A stretch of 7,373 bases of DNA from Treponema sp. (GTDB taxonomy: Bacteria; Spirochaetota; Spirochaetia; Treponematales; Breznakiellaceae). Position 1 is the first letter of the stretch. Every line of letters begins with the position of its first letter. Below the pieces are notes generated by a model. That model was given only the letters and a program-made list of their open reading frames with translations. It made no database searches and was not told the origin of the DNA. A program made the translations under genes and the position numbers. The stretch spans positions 1 to 7,373 of the forward strand of contig JAITRD010000032.1 of NCBI GenBank assembly GCA_031288575.1, read 5' to 3'. Positions 1 through 6,766 of the stretch are shown here, piece after piece.

Positions 1-1089
1 GCCTTGACGGGAACCATCCTCTACGCGAAAAACATGGACGAGGAGATTCCCCCGGCGTCCCTGACGAAACTCATGACCATCCACCTGGTCCTGCGGGAGG
101 CTGCCGGGCGGGGGGTCTCCCTGGATGAGGAGCGGGAACTGCCCCGGGAAAGCTGGGCCGTAAACCAGCCCCCCCGGTCAAGCCTTATGTTTATCGGGCC
201 GGGGCAGCGGGCAAGCATCCGGGAACTGCTCCTGGGGCTGGCGGTCCCTTCGGGGAACGATGCCGCCGTGGCGGCGGCCCTCCTCTTTTTCCCCACCGTG
301 GAAGACTTTACCCGTGAAATGAACCGGGAGGCCCGCGCGCTGGGGCTGACAAAGACCCGTTTTACCGAGCCGTCGGGGATATCCGAATACAACGTCACCA
401 CCGCCCGGGAATTCGCCCTGTTCTGTCGGGAATACTTACGGCTCCACCCGGAAACCCTGGCGGAACTCCATTCGGTACGGGAGTTTGCCTATCCGAAACC
501 GGCCAATGTAGCGGAGGCGTTCCGGGACCGGCCCCATACCATCATCCAGCGCAACCACAATGCCCTGCTGGACCGGATCGACGGGGTGGACGGCCTTAAG
601 ACGGGGTATATCGACGAGGCGGGCTACCACATCGCCCTGACCGCGGAACGGGGGGGAACCCGTTTTATCGCGGTTGTCCTGGGAGCCCCCGCGGAATACG
701 GCGGGGACCGGATCCGGGACGCCGACGGGGAAAAACTCCTCACCTGGGCCTTTGCCCACTACAAGACCCTGCGGCCTCCTGCCCCGGTGATCCCCCCGGC
801 GCGGGTCTGGAAGGGCGCCGCAAACTCCCTGGAACTATTCCCGGGGGAAGCCCCGGAATGTACCGCCCTGGTTAGCCAGGGGGAGGCCCTCCGCTGGGAA
901 ATTGAGACGCGGGACCCGGTGATCGCTCCCATAGCGGCAAACGCCCCCCTGGGAACGCTCGTCCTCTACGACACGGACGGGGAACTCCGGCGTATCCCCC
1001 TGCTTGCCGCTTCGGAAATAGCGCGGGGCGGCTTTTTCAAGCGCCTCTGGGATACGATCCGGCTCTTTTTCCGGGGGGTATTTACCTAG
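1..1089 (+). CDS. dacA: D-alanyl-D-alanine carboxypeptidase (penicillin-binding protein 5/6 type, peptidase S11), 5' truncated
   Basis: The enzyme removes the terminal D-alanine from peptidoglycan pentapeptide stems on the outer face of the inner membrane. The visible part is 362 codons in frame 1, ending at TAG 1087-1089. All three active-site motifs of the serine DD-peptidase family are present, numbered from base 1: S20-L-T-K23 (nucleophile and general base), S84-G85-N86, and K200-T201-G202. After the catalytic domain (to about residue 250) comes a beta-rich region resembling the PBP5 C-terminal domain. The protein then ends in an amphipathic stretch (FFKRLWDTIRLFFRGVF), typical of the membrane-anchoring helix. 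The start codon and signal peptide lie upstream of the window, so roughly the first 50-70 residues are missing, and any in-window start such as the TTG at base 4 would be artificial. The gene is markedly GC-rich compared with the importer. Its last 8 bases overlap the convergent oppF. The symbol dacA is given at family level; dacC or dacF is equally possible. Confidence 0.93.
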   Translation, partial: ALTGTILYAKNMDEEIPPASLTKLMTIHLVLREAAGRGVSLDEERELPRESWAVNQPPRSSLMFIGPGQRASIRELLLGLAVPSGNDAAVAAALLFFPTVEDFTREMNREARALGLTKTRFTEPSGISEYNVTTAREFALFCREYLRLHPETLAELHSVREFAYPKPANVAEAFRDRPHTIIQRNHNALLDRIDGVDGLKTGYIDEAGYHIALTAERGGTRFIAVVLGAPAEYGGDRIRDADGEKLLTWAFAHYKTLRPPAPVIPPARVWKGAANSLELFPGEAPECTALVSQGEALRWEIETRDPVIAPIAANAPLGTLVLYDTDGELRRIPLLAASEIARGGFFKRLWDTIRLFFRGVFT

Positions 1090-2080
1090 GAGGTCCGTTA
1101 TATTGATGACAGGCTACCCAATGATTTGGGGAAAGGACCCGCGGTTTAGGGAATTCCCTGGCACAAACTTCCATACATTCCGGGCAACGGGTATGAAAAC
1201 GACAGCCCCGGGGAGGATTCTCCGCGGAGGGGACATCTCCGGACAATATCAGGGAATTAAGCGCGGCGCCGGGACGGAGTACCGGAACGGCCTTTAAAAG
1301 AGCTTTGGTATAGGGATGGGCAGGCTGTACATAGAGCGTATGTTTATCCGCCTGTTCCACGATTTCTCCCAGGTACATCACCGCAACAGTATCGGATACG
1401 TGTTTTACTACCGCTAAATCGTGGGAAATAAAAAGATACGCGATGCCCCGTTCCCGTTGTAATGTCCGTAACAGATTTATGATCTGGGCTTGGATGGATA
1501 CATCCAAAGCGGAAACCGGCTCATCACATACAATCAGTTCCGGTTGCAACGCCAGGGTACGGGCGATACAGATACGCTGACGCTGCCCCCCTGAAAATTC
1601 ATGGGGAAACCGTTCCGCCTGTTCCTCCGAAAGTCCGCAATCTTTCATAATCGAGATAATATAATCCCCGAGTTGGTTTTTGGGGACAATGCCGTGTTTT
1701 TCTACCGCCTCCGCCACTAATTCCCCGGCGGTCATCCGAGGATCAAGGGACGCATAGGGGTCCTGAAAAATCATCTGCATCTTGGGGCGTATGGCGGTTA
1801 AAGATTTTCGCTGCAGGGTAAAAATATTTTCACCCTTAAACAACACCTCTCCTGCAGTAGGCGGATAAAGCCGCATAATGGTCCGGCCGATGGTGCTTTT
1901 TCCGCAGCCCGATTCTCCGACAATAGAAAAAGTATGTCCCATGGAAATACTGAAACTGACCCCGTCCACCGCGTGAACGACCCTGTTTTTTTTCCTGAAG
2001 CCCAAAGACCGTAGGGGAAAATGTTTTACCAAATTTTTTACTTCTAATATGACAGATTCCGATTCGGTGGAACGGGGCAT
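1082..2080 (-). CDS. oppF: Peptide ABC transporter ATP-binding protein, OppF/DppF type
   Basis: This is one of the two cytoplasmic ATPases that drive the importer. It is 332 residues, normal for OppF. Visible motifs are Walker A GESGCGKS at 55-62, Q-loop Q106 in FQDPYASLDPR, ABC signature FSGGQ at 162-166, Walker B LIVCDEP at 182-188 with catalytic E187, and H-loop H220. The C-terminal oligopeptide-transporter (oligo_HPY) extension includes AHPYTKALL. It is followed by cysteines C293, C299, C302, C306 and C324, and four of these give the spacing C-x5-C-x6-C-x17-C seen also in the neighbouring ATPase. The ATG at 2080 has a good site, AGGAGA, eight bases upstream, so the start is well supported. 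The gap to the oppD stop is 37 bases. This is the last gene of the operon. It ends at TAA 1084-1082 inside the convergent carboxypeptidase gene, and I see no intrinsic terminator there. OppF versus DppF cannot be decided from sequence alone. Confidence 0.95.
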   Translation of the reverse strand: MPRSTESESVILEVKNLVKHFPLRSLGFRKKNRVVHAVDGVSFSISMGHTFSIVGESGCGKSTIGRTIMRLYPPTAGEVLFKGENIFTLQRKSLTAIRPKMQMIFQDPYASLDPRMTAGELVAEAVEKHGIVPKNQLGDYIISIMKDCGLSEEQAERFPHEFSGGQRQRICIARTLALQPELIVCDEPVSALDVSIQAQIINLLRTLQRERGIAYLFISHDLAVVKHVSDTVAVMYLGEIVEQADKHTLYVQPAHPYTKALLKAVPVLRPGAALNSLILSGDVPSAENPPRGCRFHTRCPECMEVCAREFPKPRVLSPNHWVACHQYNGPPR

Positions 2081-2117
2081 GACGGTACTCTCCTGTTACC
2101 GGGTTTGGCGTAATTTT

Positions 2118-3233
2118 TTAAGCGGTAAAAAAACAGCTTACCCGGTGGGTTTTACTTACCCAACAATAGGGCGGGTATTGGTCTATGCAGGCTTTCCCGA
2201 AATGAATGCAACGGGGGTGAAAATGACAGCCCCCGGGCATCGTCCTGAGATCCGGTACGGTCCCTGGAATAACCTCCAGCAGATCCGTCTCCCGTTCGAG
2301 ATCAGGGCGGGACCTCATCAACGCTACCGTATAGGGATGGCAGGGGGTATCAAATATTTCCCGGACCGTTCCCTGTTCCACAATACGTCCCGCATACATA
2401 ACGATCACTTCATCAGCAATCCCGGCAATAACTCCCAGATCGTGACTTATGAACAACAGGGAAATTCCCCGTTCCTTTTGCAGATTTTTTAAAAGGAGCA
2501 GGATCTGCGCCTGGATGGTAACATCCAAGGCGGTGGTCGGTTCATCCGCGATAATCAACTTCGGATCACCGCAAAGGGCCATGGCAATAAGGACGCGCTG
2601 CAGCATACCTCCTGAAAGCTCAAAAGGATAGCTGTTATAGATCCCGTCCCGGCTAATCCCTACGGACGCTAAGAGCCGCCGGATAAGGCTCCGGCGTTCC
2701 ACCAAGGATAAGCCCTTGTTATGAAATCGGAGACATTCATCAAGCTGTTTGCCCACGGGGAAAAGGGGGTCCAGGGCGGTCATAGGTTCTTGAAAGATCA
2801 TGGCTATTTCCGAGCCCCGGAAAGTACCGTACTGTCGCGTTCCAAGTTTGGTTAATTCCACGGCCCGTTGTTTGCGTTCCTGCCAATAGCGAATCGTTCC
2901 TCCGGAAATTTGTCCTTGGGGGCCCGGTAAAAGTCCCATAATGGAAAGACCGGTTACCGATTTACCGCAGCCCGATTCTCCAACGATACCTATTACCTTA
3001 CCCCGGCCCACATTAAAGGAAATACCATCCACCGCCGGTATCGTAGCGCCGGGGGTATAAAAACAGGTCCGGAGATCCTCTACCTCAAGAATCGTATCAG
3101 TTCCTTTCATAACGGTACGCCATTCCGATTCCGGCCGGTATTTGTACCGTTTAGAGCGGTTATATTCACGATATTTTGTCCGGATAAAATGTTTGTTTTC
3201 CCGATTTTTGTCCGTATGCATTATATGTTTCAT
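2118..3233 (-). CDS. oppD: Peptide ABC transporter ATP-binding protein, OppD/DppD type (start uncertain: 3233 or 3110)
   Basis: This is the second ATPase of the importer. Numbered from the alternative Met at 3110, which gives 330 residues (the usual family length), it has Walker A GESGCGKS at 44-51, Q-loop Q107, signature LSGGM at 165-169, Walker B LIIADEP at 185-191 with E190, H-loop H223 and CHPYTVALM at 257-265. The cysteine set C295, C301, C308, C326 has the same spacing as in OppF. I list the ATG at 3233 because it has an AGGA eight bases upstream and lies 10 bases after the oppC stop, whose TAG forms part of that site. The ATG at 3110 has no convincing ribosome binding site. The 3233 start adds 41 very basic residues rich in Lys, Arg and Tyr, encoded by AT-rich DNA and unlike normal OppD N-termini. 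The core ATPase is certain; the N-terminus is not. A 37-base gap separates it from oppF. Confidence 0.93.
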   Translation of the reverse strand: MKHIMHTDKNRENKHFIRTKYREYNRSKRYKYRPESEWRTVMKGTDTILEVEDLRTCFYTPGATIPAVDGISFNVGRGKVIGIVGESGCGKSVTGLSIMGLLPGPQGQISGGTIRYWQERKQRAVELTKLGTRQYGTFRGSEIAMIFQEPMTALDPLFPVGKQLDECLRFHNKGLSLVERRSLIRRLLASVGISRDGIYNSYPFELSGGMLQRVLIAMALCGDPKLIIADEPTTALDVTIQAQILLLLKNLQKERGISLLFISHDLGVIAGIADEVIVMYAGRIVEQGTVREIFDTPCHPYTVALMRSRPDLERETDLLEVIPGTVPDLRTMPGGCHFHPRCIHFGKACIDQYPPYCWVSKTHRVSCFFTA

Positions 3234-3236
3234 GAT

Positions 3237-3247
3237 CCGTGTCCTAC
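3237..3247 (-). promoter_or_regulatory. Shine-Dalgarno site that favours the 3233 start of oppD, overlapping the oppC stop
   Basis: On the minus strand the oppC stop TAG runs directly into GACACGGATC and then ATG (3233-3231). The resulting AGGA lies eight bases before the ATG, a good distance for ribosome binding. Placing the site on the upstream stop codon suggests translational coupling of oppD to oppC. By contrast, the bases before the ATG at 3110 offer only weak GGA-type matches, too far upstream. Confidence 0.55.
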
Positions 3248-4110
3248 CGATGCCGGGGGTCCAAGGCATCCCGCAAACCGTCTCCTATCAGATTCAGTGA
3301 AAGGGCGGTAAGCAAAATCGCCAGACCCGGCATAATAATAAGCAGCGGAACGGTCCGCATATATTCTCTGCCTTCGTTCAGCATGGCTCCCCATTCCGGG
3401 GCAGGCGGTTGTATCCCAAGGCCAAGAAAACTCAAGCCCGCGATTGACAATATCGCACCGGCCACAGACATAGCGCTTTGTACAATAATAATACCCACCG
3501 CGTTTGGTAGTACATGGCGGATGATTATCTCCCAAGTATTAAAGCCGCTGATCCGTGCCGCACTGATAAAATCCATTCCAACAATAGAAAGGACCGCCGA
3601 ACGGGTTACCCGGATAAAACCAATGGTGTATATAATTCCCATGGCGATAATCAGGTTTCTGATCCCCGGTCCCATGACGGTTATCATGGCGAGGGTAAGC
3701 AGGATATTCGGAATACAGGTAAATATATCCACTACCCGCATTATCAGATTATCCGTACTGCCTCCCGCCAAGGCCGAGAACGATCCGAGTATCCCGCCGG
3801 TAAAGGCCGATAGCAGCACCACCAGGATACTAAGGCCAAGAGAAATTCGGGTGCCATATACAATTCTGGCAAATACATCCCGGCCCATACGATCCGTACC
3901 AAACCAATGTTCCCCGCTGAACCCTTTTAAGCGCATTGCCGCATCCTGCCGGACCGCATCCTCATAGGAACAAAAAACACCCGGAAAAAGCGCGGTAAAG
4001 ATAAAGATAGAAAAAATAATAAACCCCGCCATGGCGGTTCTGTTTTGCGCAAAGCGGCCGATGGTTTGCAAAAAATATTTTTTTCTTCTCTTTAGGGGTC
4101 TGTCTTTCAT
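3244..4110 (-). CDS. oppC: Peptide ABC transporter permease, OppC/DppC type
   Basis: This is one of the two inner-membrane channel subunits, 288 residues, normal for the family. A short basic N-tail (KRRKKYFLQ) precedes the first membrane segment at about 27-45. A periplasmic loop follows, with the family hallmark HWFGTDRMGRDVFARIVYG at about 68-86. Further membrane segments lie at about 92-116, 131-146, 151-168, 202-230 and 254-276. The EAA loop that docks to an ATPase is at about 180-202 (DFISAARISG, then HVLP). The downstream family signatures LSFLGLGIQPPAPEWG (226-241) and LIGDGLRDALDPR (274-286) are intact. The ATG at 4110 fits the family N-terminus. Its nearest AGGA is only two bases away, so reinitiation after the oppB stop 18 bases upstream may help translation. 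It partners with OppB. Confidence 0.95.
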   Translation of the reverse strand: MKDRPLKRRKKYFLQTIGRFAQNRTAMAGFIIFSIFIFTALFPGVFCSYEDAVRQDAAMRLKGFSGEHWFGTDRMGRDVFARIVYGTRISLGLSILVVLLSAFTGGILGSFSALAGGSTDNLIMRVVDIFTCIPNILLTLAMITVMGPGIRNLIIAMGIIYTIGFIRVTRSAVLSIVGMDFISAARISGFNTWEIIIRHVLPNAVGIIIVQSAMSVAGAILSIAGLSFLGLGIQPPAPEWGAMLNEGREYMRTVPLLIIMPGLAILLTALSLNLIGDGLRDALDPRHR

Positions 4111-4128
4111 GGTCCTGGTAGTTATCCC

Positions 4129-5067
4129 CTATCTGTTTTTCCGTAAATAAACCTGTCTAATCCGGGGATCCAGATATGCCATAAGGAGATCCCCGATAAG
4201 CATAAAAAGACAATACATGACCGAAAGCATAATTGTGGCGCTTAACACCACCGGATCATCCTTTTGCCGGATAGCGGTTAGAATGAGATTACCCATCCCC
4301 GGTATAGAGAAAATATTTTCAATGATAACCGTTCCCCCCAGGGCGGAACCAAAGGTGATGATCAGGGTAATAATGATGGGCAAAAGGGCATTTTTCAGAG
4401 CATGTCGCCATATCACCACCGACTCCGGGGCTCCCTGGGCTCGGATGGTCCTGATGTAATCCTGTTTAAGACAATCCAGCATGGATGTTCTGGTAAGGCG
4501 GGAGATTATCGCCGTGATCGGTAGCGCCATCGTGATGACCGGCATGATAAAATTTTTTAAACCCTGAACCCCGCTGGGGGGCAGCCATCCGAGTTTTAAT
4601 GAAAACAGCAGTATCAATAACAGCGCCAGCCAAAATTGGGGGATGGAGGCAAAAAACATTGCCCCCACGGTACTACCGATATCCACCGCGGAATACCGGC
4701 GTATGGCCGATACGATACCGATAGGAATACCCAATAGATAGGCGACTGCCACTCCCAGGACGGCCAGGGTAATCGTATAGGGAAAGGCGGTTCGTATATT
4801 CTCCGCCACCGGCCGCCGCGAATGGTACGATAGGCCAAAATCACCCCGGAGGGCATTGATAAGATAGGAAATATACCGAATGAAGAAAGGCCGGTCTACC
4901 CCCAGTTCGTGATTAAGCCCCGCCACATCCTCCGCAGTAGCGTTCATCCCCAGGATCAGCCGTCCGGGATCCCCGGGAATAATGTTCATTATCGTGAATA
5001 CAATAAAGGTTACCCCCAGGGTAATTAACAAAACCATTAATGTCCGTTTTACGATATAACTTCTCAT
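4129..5067 (-). CDS. oppB: Peptide ABC transporter permease, OppB/DppB type
   Basis: This is the other channel subunit, 312 residues. The N-terminus is typical (MRSYIVKRTLMVLLITLGV), with a first membrane segment at about 9-30 followed by NIIPGDP, a strongly conserved family motif. A periplasmic domain spans about 31-93 (GVDRPFFIRYISYL, LRGDFGLSY). Membrane segments follow at about 97-121, 131-158, 171-190, 227-250 and 274-297. The EAA loop is at about 203-230 (DYIRTIRAQG, then HALKNALLP). ENIFSIPGMGNL (250-261) and the terminal YLDPRIR are also family signatures. Its ATG overlaps the oppA stop as ATGA (5067-5064), which implies translational coupling. A weak GGGA lies close upstream. DppB, NikB and GsiC homologues share this pattern, so the substrate cannot be read from the permease. 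Confidence 0.95.
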   Translation of the reverse strand: MRSYIVKRTLMVLLITLGVTFIVFTIMNIIPGDPGRLILGMNATAEDVAGLNHELGVDRPFFIRYISYLINALRGDFGLSYHSRRPVAENIRTAFPYTITLAVLGVAVAYLLGIPIGIVSAIRRYSAVDIGSTVGAMFFASIPQFWLALLLILLFSLKLGWLPPSGVQGLKNFIMPVITMALPITAIISRLTRTSMLDCLKQDYIRTIRAQGAPESVVIWRHALKNALLPIIITLIITFGSALGGTVIIENIFSIPGMGNLILTAIRQKDDPVVLSATIMLSVMYCLFMLIGDLLMAYLDPRIRQVYLRKNR

Positions 5068-6590
5068 AATTCCCAGGAAAAATCCTTAAAACAATAAAAC
5101 ATACCATTAGGATCGACATAAGTGCCCGTAAGGCCGTCACGGTATACGATGTTCGCCTGCCGGATTACAAGCGGGATCTCCCCGGCCCATTGCAGGACTT
5201 CTCCCAATAACCCGGAAGCAAGTTCCGTTTTTTTTGCCGTGTCGGATTCGTTATGAAGGGCATCTAACTTCGCGTTAAACAGGTCCCGGTCCGGCGCGTG
5301 GGCGCTCCAGGAACTGTCCGGCCAGTGATAGGTGTTGTAGAGGGTTTCGGCAAGGTCCGGAATTATTTCCGATCCGCCCTGATATATGGCCTCAAAATTA
5401 GCGTTAAGCCAATCCTGGGAATGGGCGCCTATTTCCAGAATCTGAATATCCGCGTTTATACCGATCTCCGCCAGATTATTTTGAATAACCTGGGGTACCA
5501 CATCTCCGTATATATCAGCGGTCTTAATGGTAAAGGATACCTCTCCCGGAGCATAACCCGCATCGGCAAGAAGCTCCCGGGCCTTTTCTTTATCATAGGG
5601 GAAGGTATAATCTCTGCCATCGTAAAGTAAAAAATCACGATAGGAACCACCTGAAATGGTACCGGAACCCTCAAAGGCAACCTCGTTGATGGTCTGTCGG
5701 TTTATAGCATAGGCTATGGCCTGACGTAGTTTTTGATTCGTCAAAACTCCCTGCCGGGTATTCAGGACGAGGCTTACAGCGCTATGGGATGGCGCCGTCT
5801 GCAGAACCAAGGATTTGTTATTCTCTACCAAGGGAATACTGGCGGCCTGAAGGCTTATCAAAAAATGGTTGTCTCCGGTTTCAAGGGAGACCAGGGCGGT
5901 GGAGGCGTCTTTGATAATATTGAAATTAAGGTACTTGATAGCCGCCGGAGTACCGCTATAGGCATCAAAGGACTCGAAACTTATCCTTGAGCCCTTAATC
6001 CATTCCTTTAGTTTATAGGCGCCGGTACCGACCGGATTCAGCCACGCATCGCTTCCTTTGGCCTGTACATACGCTTTACTGACGATACCCATACCCGGTG
6101 AGGCCAAGAGGGAAAAAGCGCTGTCCAGCGGATAGGCAAATACCACTTCCACGGTATTTTCATTTATCGCCCGATAACTTGAATATTTCGCCCGGGAACT
6201 TGCCGCCGCGGGACGGTCAAGGTTCGATTCAAAGCTGAAAATGACATCCTCCGCGGTAAATTCCGAACCGTCATGGAAAGTGGTATTCCCCCGCAACGTA
6301 AAGGTATAGACCCTCCCGTCAGGACTTACGGTCCAGCTTTGGGCCAGACCGGGAACAGGCTTACCGTCCACCACGTAGACCAGCCGTTCGTAGATTTGAT
6401 AATTGGACATAATATCCGAAAAAGTATTATTGACTAACGGATTGAATTGACTTGCATCGTCAAAAACCACCACATTAAGGGTGTCCGGGGGGGAACTTGC
6501 CGCAGACTCCGTTTTTTTTCCACAGGCCGTAAAGATAGTTATTCCTATCATCGCCGCCGAAACCAATGCCTTAAACAGATGCTTTTTCAT
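5064..6590 (-). CDS. oppA: Periplasmic lipoprotein substrate-binding protein of the peptide ABC importer (SBP family 5)
   Basis: This is the solute receptor of the importer, 508 residues. A basic N-terminus (MKKHLFK) and hydrophobic core lead to the lipobox F20-T-A-C23. C23 would be lipidated and anchor the protein; Phe at -3 is poor for proteobacteria but acceptable in spirochaetes. A Ser/Ala/Pro linker follows. The family 5 signature is at about 81-120 (GLAQSW, SPDG, YTFTLR, FHDGSEFTAEDVIFSF), and PVGTGAYKLKEW at 186-197 is another hallmark. The segment around 405-412 (QGGSEIIP) occupies the place where peptide binders usually have GW-x-x-D, whose Asp holds the peptide amino end. Here the acidic residue appears to be Glu408, so the ligand is open: peptide, modified peptide or another family 5 substrate. 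The ATG at 6590 has a near-perfect AAGGAGG six bases upstream. It is first in the operon and probably the most highly translated gene. Confidence 0.94.
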   Translation of the reverse strand: MKKHLFKALVSAAMIGITIFTACGKKTESAASSPPDTLNVVVFDDASQFNPLVNNTFSDIMSNYQIYERLVYVVDGKPVPGLAQSWTVSPDGRVYTFTLRGNTTFHDGSEFTAEDVIFSFESNLDRPAAASSRAKYSSYRAINENTVEVVFAYPLDSAFSLLASPGMGIVSKAYVQAKGSDAWLNPVGTGAYKLKEWIKGSRISFESFDAYSGTPAAIKYLNFNIIKDASTALVSLETGDNHFLISLQAASIPLVENNKSLVLQTAPSHSAVSLVLNTRQGVLTNQKLRQAIAYAINRQTINEVAFEGSGTISGGSYRDFLLYDGRDYTFPYDKEKARELLADAGYAPGEVSFTIKTADIYGDVVPQVIQNNLAEIGINADIQILEIGAHSQDWLNANFEAIYQGGSEIIPDLAETLYNTYHWPDSSWSAHAPDRDLFNAKLDALHNESDTAKKTELASGLLGEVLQWAGEIPLVIRQANIVYRDGLTGTYVDPNGMFYCFKDFSWEL

Positions 6591-6596
6591 AGCAAT

Positions 6597-6603
6597 CCTC
6601 CTT
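6597..6603 (-). promoter_or_regulatory. Strong ribosome binding site of oppA
   Basis: AAGGAGG on the minus strand lies six bases before the ATG at 6590. It matches the canonical anti-Shine-Dalgarno fully, fixes the oppA start and predicts high expression of the binding protein. Confidence 0.85.
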
Positions 6604-6613
6604 TTATATAACG

Positions 6614-6658
6614 GAACCCCGATAAGGTTCTCAGGGATTCTTCAACGAAAACCCCTAA
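6614..6658 (-). promoter_or_regulatory. Two tandem hairpins in the oppA leader
   Basis: In the transcript, the first hairpin (6658-6631) pairs AGGGGTTTTC with GAAGAATCCCT around a GUU triloop. It has one bulged G and one G-U pair, and can extend by two further pairs. The second (6630-6614) pairs GAACC with GGTTC across a seven-base loop. They abut each other and end about 11 bases before the AAGGAGG site. No U-run follows either one, so they do not look like an attenuator terminator. I do not recognise a known riboswitch. Confidence 0.45.
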
Positions 6659-6699
6659 TTGCGCTAAAAAGACCGTAATTTCGTAGTCGTAAGATCATA

Positions 6700-6731
6700 A
6701 TACATACTAATTATATATAATTAGTATGTAT
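6700..6731. repeat. Perfect 32-base AT-rich palindrome at the predicted oppA operon transcription start
   Basis: Bases 6700-6715 read ATACATACTAATTATA, and 6716-6731 are their exact reverse complement, with no spacer or mismatch. Each strand contains TATAAT at the centre (6716-6721 plus, 6715-6710 minus). The predicted operon start (about 6731) falls on its right edge. It could be a dimeric repressor operator, a pair of divergent -10 elements, or the template for a 5'-terminal RNA hairpin. The symmetry is seen directly; the role is inferred. Confidence 0.85.
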
Positions 6732-6737
6732 ATTCAT

Positions 6738-6766
6738 AATCTACCAGACAAAAAAAGATGAGTCAA
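6738..6766 (-). promoter_or_regulatory. Probable sigma70-type promoter of the oppABCDF operon
   Basis: Read on the minus strand, TTGACT (6766-6761) is separated by 17 bases from TAGATT (6743-6738), and TGG directly before it provides a TGn extended -10. The predicted start of transcription is near 6731, giving a leader of about 140 nt before oppA. A T7 run lies in the spacer. A second -10-like TATAAT (6715-6710) lies further downstream within the palindrome but has only poor -35 matches. Assignment is by consensus only. Confidence 0.6.

Noticed and set aside
1148..1159. Perfect 12-base palindrome AGGGAATTCCCT near the end of oppF
   Set aside because: It has no loop and no T-run so cannot act as a terminator, and it lies inside coding sequence where the codons explain it.
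1088..1297. AGGAGG followed by a TTG-started 64-codon frame just after the carboxypeptidase stop
   Set aside because: The AGGAGG is the complement of two Pro codons at the end of oppF, and the frame is wholly antisense to conserved oppF sequence.
2049..2492. Plus-strand frame of 147 codons opposite oppD and the start of oppF
   Set aside because: It runs antisense to conserved ATPase motifs and has no recognisable domain.
3239..3967. Long plus-strand reading frame of 242 codons opposite oppC
   Set aside because: It is the antisense shadow of a clearly conserved permease gene, with a composition typical of reversed membrane-protein codons.
6671..6690. T5 run in the oppA leader considered as an attenuator
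   Set aside because: No stable stem precedes the T-run on the transcribed strand.
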